A stretch of 12,765 nucleotides of DNA from Peptostreptococcaceae bacterium (GTDB lineage Bacteria; Bacillota_A; Clostridia; Peptostreptococcales; Anaerovoracaceae), in NCBI GenBank assembly GCA_016650135.1, contig JAENWH010000025.1, positions 1 to 12,765 on the forward strand, written 5' to 3'. Positions 6,707-12,765 of the stretch are shown here, piece after piece (position 1 is the first letter of the stretch; each line of letters starts with the position of its first letter). Under the pieces are notes generated by a model, which was given only the letters and a program-made list of their open reading frames with translations, had not been told where the DNA came from and did no database searches. A program made the position numbers and the translations under genes.

Positions 6707-6958
6707 ATGTATTATACTTATATTTTACAATGTTCTGACGGGACATTATACACGGGATATGCAGTAGATATCAACCAGCGTGTAGCAGCTCACAACAGTG
6801 GAAAGGGTTCTAAATATACCAGGGGGAGACTTCCGGTTGCTTTGGTTTATTATGAAGTTCTGGACACAAAAAAGGAAGCCCTTCAAAGAGAACGGCAAAT
6901 AAAAAAACTCGATAGAATTGGGAAAATCAAATTAATTCAATCAGAGACATGGGAGTAA
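6707..6958 (+). CDS. GIY-YIG nuclease domain protein, UPF0213 type
   Basis: An 83-residue single-domain protein. The GIY half is YTYIL (residues 3-7) and the YIG half is LYTGY (14-18). Also present are R25 and the H29-N30 pair in RVAAHN, the YTRGRLP block after residue 36, and the glutamate of the ALQRERQIKK helix (E62), the usual metal ligand. Length and order match UPF0213 (YhbQ-like) proteins, which are small nuclease-fold proteins of uncertain cellular role, possibly in DNA repair. The ribosome binding site is weak (AAGAG close to the ATG). It follows two promoter candidates and precedes the ABC importer by 43 bases. Confidence 0.88.
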   Translation: MYYTYILQCSDGTLYTGYAVDINQRVAAHNSGKGSKYTRGRLPVALVYYEVLDTKKEALQRERQIKKLDRIGKIKLIQSETWE

Positions 6959-7001
6959 ATTATAATTAGATCGATTAATGTAATCAGGATTGGAGACTTG
7001 A

Positions 7002-7646
7002 ATGATTAAACAGGTATTTCAGTTGTACATTGAAAGGGGAGACTTTTTCATTCAACTTACCTTAGAGCATTTGAAAATTTCAGGCAGCGCAATCCTTATA
7101 GGAGCCATGATAGGGTTGGTTTTAGGTGTTATTATTAGTGAGTATAAAAAAACATCTCCTATGATTCTTGGATTGACCAATTTTATCTACACAATCCCAT
7201 CCATATCGCTTCTAGGATTGTTAATCCCTTTTTCAGGAATTGGAAATACGACAGCAATTATAGCACTGACTGTATATGCACTTTTACCCATGGTTAGAAA
7301 CACCCATGCAGGAATAGAAAGCATCGACCCGGCGATCATCGAAGCTGCAAAAGGAATGGGGAGTACCCCGTTTGAAATACTGTATAAAATCAAACTCCCG
7401 CTTGCAACGACTATCATTCTGGCAGGGTTTAAAAATATGGTGGTAATGACTATAGCACTGGCAGGTATTGCTTCATTTATCGGAGCAGGTGGATTAGGAG
7501 TGGCAATTTACAGAGGAATTACCACGAACAATATGGTTATGACAGTAGCTGGAAGTTTACTGATTGCATTTTTAGCTTTAGTTTCAGATTTCCTGATCGG
7601 AAGTCTTGAAAAATCTATTGAAAGAAAATGGAGGTTGAAAAGGTGA
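7002..7646 (+). CDS. Osmoprotectant (glycine betaine/carnitine/choline-type) ABC transporter permease
   Basis: A 214-residue inner-membrane permease of the OpuCB/OpuBB type. Hydrophobic segments are at about residues 27-46, 53-75, 82-99, 136-163 and 178-203. The coupling (EAA) loop that contacts the ATPase is IIEAAKGMGSTPFEILYKI with the following KLPLA, residues about 112-134. IYTIPSISLLGLL and SFIGAGGLGVAIYRGI are typical of this subfamily. GGAG lies before the ATG. A TATAAT at 6961-6966 is suitably placed but has no good -35, so the gene may rely on the promoters upstream of the GIY-YIG gene. Its stop overlaps the start of the binding-protein gene by four bases. OpuC-type systems normally have two permeases; only one is present, so it probably acts as a homodimer. 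Confidence 0.9.
   Translation: MIKQVFQLYIERGDFFIQLTLEHLKISGSAILIGAMIGLVLGVIISEYKKTSPMILGLTNFIYTIPSISLLGLLIPFSGIGNTTAIIALTVYALLPMVRNTHAGIESIDPAIIEAAKGMGSTPFEILYKIKLPLATTIILAGFKNMVVMTIALAGIASFIGAGGLGVAIYRGITTNNMVMTVAGSLLIAFLALVSDFLIGSLEKSIERKWRLKR
7630..7634 (+). promoter_or_regulatory. Ribosome binding site deciding the binding-protein start
   Basis: GGAGG lies eight bases before a GTG at 7643, which overlaps the permease stop as GTGA. An in-frame ATG at 7628 would place this site inside the coding region and has no site of its own, so GTG is preferred. Confidence 0.7.
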
Positions 7647-8548
7647 ATAAGTATTTTAGGAAAATGTCGGTTCTACTGGTATTTGCATTGGTGATTTCAA
7701 TGATTGGGTGTTCAGGCAAAAACGAAACTAAAACCATAAAAATTGCCACCAAGCCAATGACGGAGCAATTCATTTTAGGTGAAATGCTGAGATTGATTAT
7801 AGAGGCAAATACAGATCTAACAGTGGAAATAACAAAAGGTGTTGGTGGTGGAACCAGTAATATTCATCCGGCTATTCTAAAAGGAGATTTTGATCTTTAC
7901 CCAGAATATACCGGGACGGCATGGAGTTTTGTATTAAAGGAAACGGGTATTCCTGATGATGAAACTTTGTACAAAGAGCTTACGAAAAAGTATGAAAAAG
8001 AGTATAACCTGAAATGGGTTGGATTATATGGCTTTAACAATACGTATGGATTGGTGGTAAGAAAAGAAATTGCAGAAAAATATAATATAAAGTCTTATTC
8101 TGATTTGGCAAAGTATTCTAAGAATCTGGTATTTGGGGCAGAATATGATTTTTATGAAAGAGAAGATGGATTTGATGCATTGGCTGAAACCTATGGGTTG
8201 AATTTCAAAACAACTGTTGATCTGGATATAGGACTTAAATATAACGCCATTAATTCAAAAGAAATAGATGTGATGAATATTTTTACAACAGATGGCCAGC
8301 TGGCCATTTCGGATGTAACTGTTCTTGAAGATGACAAAGATTTCTATCAGACGTATTATTGCGGAACGGTTGTCAGGATGGATACTTTGAAAAAATATCC
8401 TGAACTGGAAGCTGTTTTGATGAAAATGGATAATATAATAACAGACAGCGAAATATCTGAATTGAACAATAAGGTGGAAGCCGATGGTATTGATGAAAAA
8501 GAACTTGCAAGAGAATTCTTAATTAAAAAAGGGCTTTTGGAAAAATAA
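7643..8548 (+). CDS. Osmoprotectant ABC transporter substrate-binding lipoprotein (OpuAC/OpuCC family)
   Basis: About 301 residues from a GTG start. A basic start (NKYFRK) and hydrophobic stretch lead to MIGC, a lipobox with Cys23 as the lipidated residue, so the protein would be anchored outside the membrane. The mature domain has [49 protein letters not shown] and [14 protein letters not shown], the hallmarks of the betaine/carnitine/choline-binding family. The tyrosines and tryptophan in those blocks are candidates for the aromatic cage that holds the trimethylammonium group, though which substrate is bound cannot be read from sequence. The C-terminus ([15 protein letters not shown]) is also typical. 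It sits between its permease and ATPase, with translation coupled to the permease by a four-base overlap. Confidence 0.9.
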   Translation: MNKYFRKMSVLLVFALVISMIGCSGKNETKTIKIATKPMTEQFILGEMLRLIIEANTDLTVEITKGVGGGTSNIHPAILKGDFDLYPEYTGTAWSFVLKETGIPDDETLYKELTKKYEKEYNLKWVGLYGFNNTYGLVVRKEIAEKYNIKSYSDLAKYSKNLVFGAEYDFYEREDGFDALAETYGLNFKTTVDLDIGLKYNAINSKEIDVMNIFTTDGQLAISDVTVLEDDKDFYQTYYCGTVVRMDTLKKYPELEAVLMKMDNIITDSEISELNNKVEADGIDEKELAREFLIKKGLLEK

Positions 8549-8562
8549 AAGATGGAGGACAT

Positions 8563-9294
8563 ATGGGGAATCAAGATTGTATTATTTTTGAAAATGTTTC
8601 AAAGTCATATGGCGAAAACAGGATTTTAAACAATTTCAATTTGAAGATATGCAAAGGTGATTTTTTGACCATAATAGGGAGTTCGGGCTGCGGTAAAACA
8701 ACTGTTCTAAAACTTATTAATGGTTTGCTCACTCCCGATGGCGGCAGAATTCTCGTGAACGGGGAAGATATATCGAAGATTGACCAGATTCAATTAAGAA
8801 GGAAAATGGGATATGTCATTCAGGAGGTTGGTCTATTCCCACATATGAATATCAGTAAAAATATCGCTTATGTACCTAATTTAATAAAAGAAGATGATAA
8901 AATGAAGATTCATAATAAAGTGAAAGAACTGATCCATATGGTTGGTCTTGATGAAGAAATTATGACAAGATATCCAAGCGAACTTTCTGGAGGGCAACGA
9001 CAGAGAGTCGGTCTTGCAAGGGCTTTAGCGGCCACTCCGGAAGTATTACTGATGGATGAACCTTTTGGCGCAGTGGACGAAATAAACAGAAAACTGCTGC
9101 AGGAAGAAATATTGAAAATCTATAAAAAACTGAATGTAATGATTATTTTTATTACACATGACATTAAAGAAGCACTGAAACTTGGGACAAGAGTACTTGT
9201 TATGGATAAGGGCGAAATTATTCAAATTGGAACATCATCAGAAATAAAGCAAAATCCAAAGACAGACTTTGTAAGAGAATTAATTGGTGTATAA
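8563..9294 (+). CDS. Osmoprotectant-type ABC transporter ATP-binding protein, without CBS domains
   Basis: A 243-residue ATPase of the ProV/OpuCA group that powers the importer on the cytoplasmic side. Walker A is GSSGCGKTT (39-47), the Q-loop is [11 protein letters not shown] (84-94, Q87), the signature is [15 protein letters not shown] (141-155), Walker B is [13 protein letters not shown] (161-173), and the switch histidine is in ITHDIKEA (H199). It ends at about the end of the ATPase domain (DFVRELIGV), whereas OpuCA proteins usually continue with two CBS domains that sense ionic strength. Regulation by salt through that route is therefore unlikely. GGAGG precedes the ATG. The gene follows the lipoprotein by 14 bases and its TAA stop shares one base with the ATG of the next gene. 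Confidence 0.92.
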   Translation: MGNQDCIIFENVSKSYGENRILNNFNLKICKGDFLTIIGSSGCGKTTVLKLINGLLTPDGGRILVNGEDISKIDQIQLRRKMGYVIQEVGLFPHMNISKNIAYVPNLIKEDDKMKIHNKVKELIHMVGLDEEIMTRYPSELSGGQRQRVGLARALAATPEVLLMDEPFGAVDEINRKLLQEEILKIYKKLNVMIIFITHDIKEALKLGTRVLVMDKGEIIQIGTSSEIKQNPKTDFVRELIGV

Positions 9295-9983
9295 TGATAA
9301 ACTATAAAAAAATACTAGATGATAACATAGATACTGGATACAAGCTATTTCATGAAAAACTGGTTCCGGGTGCGCAGAATGTACGAGGCGTAAGAAGCCC
9401 GATTATTAAACAACTTGCAAAGGAAATAGCGAAAGAGGATTGCTATTGTTTTCTTGAGGAACGATCTTTTGAGTATTATGAAGAAAAAATGCTGTATGGA
9501 CTTGTGATTGGGAATTTGAAACTGCCGTTTGAGAAGGTGGCAAGGCACATCATTGAATTTGTACCGGCAATAGACAACTGGGCAGTTTGTGACAGCTTTT
9601 GTTCCAGCCTGAAAATCACAATAAAAAACAAAGAGGCAATGTGGCGTCTTTTAGAAAGATATTTTGATTCAAAAGAAGAGTATGAACTTAGGTTTGCTGT
9701 TGTAATGCTGATGGATTACTACCTGGAACCATTGTATATTGACAATGTTCTGGCTGTCTTGGCAGGTGTTAACCATAATGGATATTATGTCAAAATGGCA
9801 GTTGCCTGGGCTGTTTCATCAGCTTTTGTAAAAGAAAGAGAAAAAACACTGGAATTTATCCGTTCTGAAAGCCTGGACGGTTGGACACGTAATAAGTCAT
9901 TGCAGAAAATAAGAGAATCATACAGAGTTTCTAAAGAAGATAAGTTACTGTTGAAGCAAATGAGAAATAATATGGATTGGTGA
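9294..9983 (+). CDS. DNA alkylation repair protein, AlkD-like glycosylase
   Basis: A 229-residue all-helical HEAT-repeat protein. The family (PF08713) removes 3- and 7-alkylpurines without flipping the base, working through contacts to the sugar and backbone. The residues known to matter in Bacillus cereus AlkD (W109, D113, R148, W187) align with W96 and D100 in DNWAVCD, R133 in ELRFAVVML and W172 in KMAVAWAVSSAF, with almost the same spacing, so activity is plausible. The family opening VPGAQNVRGVRSP is also seen. The ATG overlaps the ABC ATPase stop by one base (TAATG), so the gene is translated with the importer operon although repair has no evident link to osmoprotection. The flavodoxin gene starts four bases on. 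Confidence 0.88.
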   Translation: MINYKKILDDNIDTGYKLFHEKLVPGAQNVRGVRSPIIKQLAKEIAKEDCYCFLEERSFEYYEEKMLYGLVIGNLKLPFEKVARHIIEFVPAIDNWAVCDSFCSSLKITIKNKEAMWRLLERYFDSKEEYELRFAVVMLMDYYLEPLYIDNVLAVLAGVNHNGYYVKMAVAWAVSSAFVKEREKTLEFIRSESLDGWTRNKSLQKIRESYRVSKEDKLLLKQMRNNMDW

Positions 9984-9987
9984 AAAA

Positions 9988-10494
9988 ATGTTAATACTTA
10001 CGGATAAAGCAATTGAATTGAAAATAGAACAGGCCGAAATCATCAATATTAACAGTAAAATAATAAACTTCTGCACAAGCTGTTTTAATTGCTGGATAAA
10101 AACACCGGGAAGCTGCGTGATCAGAGATGATCAAGTGAGCATTTACCCTAAAATTGCAATGGCTAAGGAAATTGTGTATATCTGCAAAGTCAGGTATGGC
10201 TGTTATGATGTGCCATTTAAGGCAATGATTGAAAGATGTTTGCCTCTCCAGCAGCCTTTTTTAAGGATTTTTCAACATGAAACACATCATGAACAAAGAG
10301 GAGTAGAAATAAAAGATGCTATTATAATAGGTTATGGTATAGAGGCAGAGGAAGAGAAAGAGATTTTTAAAAAATTAATAGAGAGAAATTCATTTGATAT
10401 GTGTCTGGGAAGTTACAAAGTGATTTTCTCCACGGAGGCCGAAGTGGAAGAAATTCTTTTGAAGGAGGTACATGAAAGATGGATCAAACAGTAA
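9988..10494 (+). CDS. Flavodoxin-fold protein with a CX2CX2CX7C cysteine cluster (iron-sulfur flavoprotein-like)
   Basis: A 168-residue protein. The block FCTSCFNCWIKTPGSCVIRDD (C29, C32, C35, C43) is the compact cysteine motif of iron-sulfur flavoproteins and similar flavodoxin-family proteins, where it binds a 4Fe-4S cluster. Following helices (AKEIVYICKVRYGCYDVPFKAMIERCL) fit the flavodoxin fold. The N-terminus begins MLILTDKAIELKIE and has no GSPR-like phosphate loop before the cysteines, so FMN binding through that loop is missing. Some related clostridial proteins are also short here, so this may be a true form rather than damage. The ribosome binding site is weak. It overlaps the next gene, which does have the loop, by 16 bases, suggesting the two function together as an electron carrier or reductase (inference). 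Confidence 0.75.
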   Translation: MLILTDKAIELKIEQAEIININSKIINFCTSCFNCWIKTPGSCVIRDDQVSIYPKIAMAKEIVYICKVRYGCYDVPFKAMIERCLPLQQPFLRIFQHETHHEQRGVEIKDAIIIGYGIEAEEEKEIFKKLIERNSFDMCLGSYKVIFSTEAEVEEILLKEVHERWIKQ

Positions 10495-11087
10495 TCATCA
10501 ATGGCAGTCATAGGGCTCCATTATCAAATTCCAGAAGATACACAAAGTATCTTATGAAGTTTTTAAAGACTGACTCAAAAGAGTTTTTACTGAATAAAAA
10601 CAATTATGATGAAATATCAAAAGAACTTTTTTCCGCACAGACAGCAATTCTGATTTTCCCGTTGTATGTTGATTGTATTCCATCAATTTTACTTGGTTTT
10701 TTAAACCGCTTAGAAAAGCTTGGAGAAAAGTATAAATCACGGCCAACAGTATATATTATAATTAACTGTGGTTTCATTGAAAACGAACAAAATGAGGTGG
10801 CCATCAGTATGATGGAGTATTATTTAAAGAAGAACAATTTTAGGTATGGAGGTGTATTAAGCATCGGTTCGGGAGAAGCGATACTGGATTCACCTTTTAG
10901 AGGAATGGTAAAAGGTAAAATAAAAAAAATCGCGAAAGCAATTGAGAATGGAGAAACCATATCCATAAAAACACAGATGCCGATTTCTAAAGGGTTTTTT
11001 GTTAAGGCCGGTAATAGATACTGGTCGATAAAAGGTGCGTCTCATGGAAAGACAAAAATGGAAATGCAAACCGTGGAGATAAAGTAA
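10479..11087 (+). CDS. Flavodoxin-fold NAD(P)H:FMN oxidoreductase-like protein
   Basis: A 202-residue protein starting MDQTVIINGSHR. The phosphate-binding loop INGSHRAPLSNSRRYT (7-22) matches flavin mononucleotide binding in the NADPH-dependent FMN reductase/flavodoxin group. Further fold signs are AILIFPLYVDCIPSILLGFL (typical PLYVD loop), VYIIINCGFIE, YGGVLSIGSGEAI and a C-terminal helix. It lacks a cysteine cluster. The ATG at 10479 has AAGGAGG ten bases upstream, inside the preceding gene, and the 16-base overlap suggests coupled translation. The usual substrate is unknown; together with the preceding cysteine protein it resembles an electron-transfer or reductase pair found in Clostridia. 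A role unrelated to the importer is likely. Confidence 0.82.
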   Translation: MDQTVIINGSHRAPLSNSRRYTKYLMKFLKTDSKEFLLNKNNYDEISKELFSAQTAILIFPLYVDCIPSILLGFLNRLEKLGEKYKSRPTVYIIINCGFIENEQNEVAISMMEYYLKKNNFRYGGVLSIGSGEAILDSPFRGMVKGKIKKIAKAIENGETISIKTQMPISKGFFVKAGNRYWSIKGASHGKTKMEMQTVEIK

Positions 11088-11109
11088 TAGAACCGAGAAA
11101 GGGTGGGTA

Positions 11110-12765
11110 ATGATATTATCAGCAGAAAAAATTTCCAAAAGCTACGGGTTAAAGCCTTTACTTGCTGAAGTGGATTTTTATTTAAATGAACATGATAAAG
11201 TTGGGATTATAGGGATAAATGGTACGGGTAAATCAACCTTTCTTAAGATATTGGCTGGGCTTGAATATCAGGATTCCGGGGATATCAGCAGAAATAAACT
11301 TGCAAAAATTGCGTATTTAGATCAAAACACCGATATTTCAGGAGAAATGTCAGTTATTAATTATGTGCTGGCTGAAAAGAGCAAGTCGGATTTGGAAATA
11401 CAAGAATATGAAGCCAAGGATATTCTGGGGAGACTGGAAATAACAGAATATGATAAACCTGTTGGGCAGCTTTCCGGCGGGCAAAAGAAGAGAGTTGCTA
11501 TTGCACGGGCTCTAGTTTCCAACAGTGATCTGCTGATTTTAGATGAGCCTACAAATCATCTTGATAAAGATTCGATTTTATGGCTGGAACAGTATTTAAT
11601 CAAATATACGGGTGCAATTGTAATGATTACACATGACAGGTATTTTTTGGACCGGGTTACAAACAGAATTGTAGAAATCGAAAGAGGAAATTTATTTGCC
11701 TATGAGGGAAATTATTCCAAGTATCTGGAAATGAAATCCCTTAGAGAAGAAAGCCTTGTCGGGAGTGAGAGAAAAAGACAAACCATATTAAAAAAAGAAC
11801 TGGCATGGATGAGACAGGGAATCAAGGCTCGAGGCACCAGAAGCAAGGGAAGAGTTGAGCGTTATGAAAAGCTGAGAGATCAGGATGGAGTATTTAATGG
11901 AGACAGGGTTGAAGTGTCATCTGTATCCTCAAGACTGGGGAAAAAAATTATCGAAATCAATCATGTTTCAAAAGCATATGGGGATAAAAAATTGTTCAGT
12001 GATTTTGAATATATTATTCTCAGAAAAGACAGACTTGGGATTATTGGAGACAATGGATGCGGTAAATCAACGCTGCTTAAGATGATCATGGGGATTGTTG
12101 AACCTGACAGCGGGCATGTGGATATTGGAGACACAGTAAAAATCGGCTATTTTTCTCAGGAAAATGAGGTTTTAAAACCAGAGCAAAAAGTTCTTGATTA
12201 TATTAAAGATATTGCGGAAATTGTTGTAACGGAAGAGGGAAGCATAACTGCATCACAAATGCTGGAAAGATTCTTATTTAATCCCGATTTACAGCATAAT
12301 ACCATTGGAAGATTATCCGGAGGAGAAAAGAGAAGATTACACCTTCTGAGTATTTTGATGGGGGCACCAAATGTACTTCTTTTAGATGAGCCAACCAATG
12401 ACTTGGACATAGAAACCTTAACCATTTTAGAGGATTACATTGACAGCTTCAAGGGAGCAGTTGTGGCAGTATCTCATGACAGATACTTTTTAGACAGGGT
12501 TGTGAACAGGGTCTTTGCTTTTGAAGCGGATGGTATAAATTTGTACAATGGCGGGTATTCGGATTATCTAGAAATATTAAGCAACCGAATGGTTGAAGCG
12601 AACCCCGCAAAGGCAAAAATCATTAAACCGAGAGAAAAAAATATCTCGAAGAAAAAGAAAATTACCTTTAAAGAAAAACACGAATATGAGACTATTGAGC
12701 AAGACATTGCCAATCTTGAAAAACAGATTGGTATAATTGATTTTGAAATTGCCGCTGCGGTGACA
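11110..12765 (+). CDS. uup: ABC-F family ATPase, Uup-like, 3' end outside window
   Basis: The first 552 codons of a duplicated ATPase with no membrane part. First domain: Walker A GINGTGKS (35-42), signature LSGGQKKR (121-128), LLILDEPTNHLD (141-152) and switch MITHDRYFLD. A linker with KKELAWMRQGIKARGTRSKGR (228-248) matches the Uup subfamily. Second domain: Walker A GDNGCGKS (313-320), signature LSGGEKRR (402-409), LLLDEPTNDLD (423-433) and VSHDRYFLD. After residue 495 comes a basic, lysine-rich stretch that leads into the C-terminal coiled-coil known in Uup; the end is cut by the window. ABC-F proteins act on the ribosome, and Uup has been linked to DNA stability and ribosome function. Uup is about 630 residues, so roughly the last eighth is missing. 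The ATG has a moderate AAGGGTGG site. Some ABC-F proteins give antibiotic resistance, but the linker here favours Uup. Confidence 0.88.
   Translation, partial: MILSAEKISKSYGLKPLLAEVDFYLNEHDKVGIIGINGTGKSTFLKILAGLEYQDSGDISRNKLAKIAYLDQNTDISGEMSVINYVLAEKSKSDLEIQEYEAKDILGRLEITEYDKPVGQLSGGQKKRVAIARALVSNSDLLILDEPTNHLDKDSILWLEQYLIKYTGAIVMITHDRYFLDRVTNRIVEIERGNLFAYEGNYSKYLEMKSLREESLVGSERKRQTILKKELAWMRQGIKARGTRSKGRVERYEKLRDQDGVFNGDRVEVSSVSSRLGKKIIEINHVSKAYGDKKLFSDFEYIILRKDRLGIIGDNGCGKSTLLKMIMGIVEPDSGHVDIGDTVKIGYFSQENEVLKPEQKVLDYIKDIAEIVVTEEGSITASQMLERFLFNPDLQHNTIGRLSGGEKRRLHLLSILMGAPNVLLLDEPTNDLDIETLTILEDYIDSFKGAVVAVSHDRYFLDRVVNRVFAFEADGINLYNGGYSDYLEILSNRMVEANPAKAKIIKPREKNISKKKKITFKEKHEYETIEQDIANLEKQIGIIDFEIAAAVT

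Noticed and set aside
11110..12765. ABC-F antibiotic-resistance protein.
   Set aside because: The linker block (ELAWMRQGIKAR) and the basic C-terminal extension fit Uup, and nothing else points to resistance.

Overview
The window is AT-rich, densely packed bacterial DNA. Gene content, strong AGGAGG-type ribosome binding sites and protein styles point to an anaerobic Firmicute of the class Clostridia. The evidence is a formate dehydrogenase/molybdenum cofactor maturation pair, a PFL-like UPF0210 protein with its ACT partner, a DUF6873 protein with an Elp3-like radical SAM protein, and Fe-S flavodoxin-like proteins. No rRNA, tRNA, CRISPR array, insertion sequence or phage gene was seen. Genus cannot be fixed from the sequence alone.

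Left part (1-5263, all minus strand, read right to left): a deletion-bearing EamA-type transporter pseudogene, fdhD, mobA, a DUF6873 protein, a radical SAM protein, an ACT-domain protein (UPF0237) and a UPF0210/PFL-like protein that runs off the left edge. Gaps are between -32 and +27 bases, so this looks like one transcription unit. fdhD and mobA serve maturation of a molybdenum (or tungsten) formate dehydrogenase, whose structural gene is not in the window. The last four genes have no proven link to that pathway. Two neighbours carry internal losses: the transporter lacks its middle helices and is out of frame, and FdhD lacks the segment that normally holds the sulfur-carrying cysteine loop.

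A short divergent promoter region (about 5264-5352) separates this from the right part (5353-12765, all plus strand). The right part begins with a YczE-type membrane protein followed by a hairpin, then a UPF0178/YaiI-type protein. A 188-base gap follows with two promoter candidates and a fragment resembling the end of an MscL channel. Next come a small GIY-YIG protein and an osmoprotectant-type ABC importer in the order permease, lipoprotein, ATPase, with a single permease and an ATPase without CBS domains. An AlkD-like DNA glycosylase is joined by a one-base overlap. Two overlapping flavodoxin-fold genes follow, one with a cysteine cluster and no flavin phosphate loop, the other with the loop. 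The window ends in a Uup-like ABC-F ATPase cut off by the right edge.

Points worth a second look: the FdhD without its cysteine loop beside a deleted transporter gene, the radical SAM/DUF6873 pair of unknown function, the flavodoxin-like pair with divided motifs, and the minimal osmoprotectant importer.
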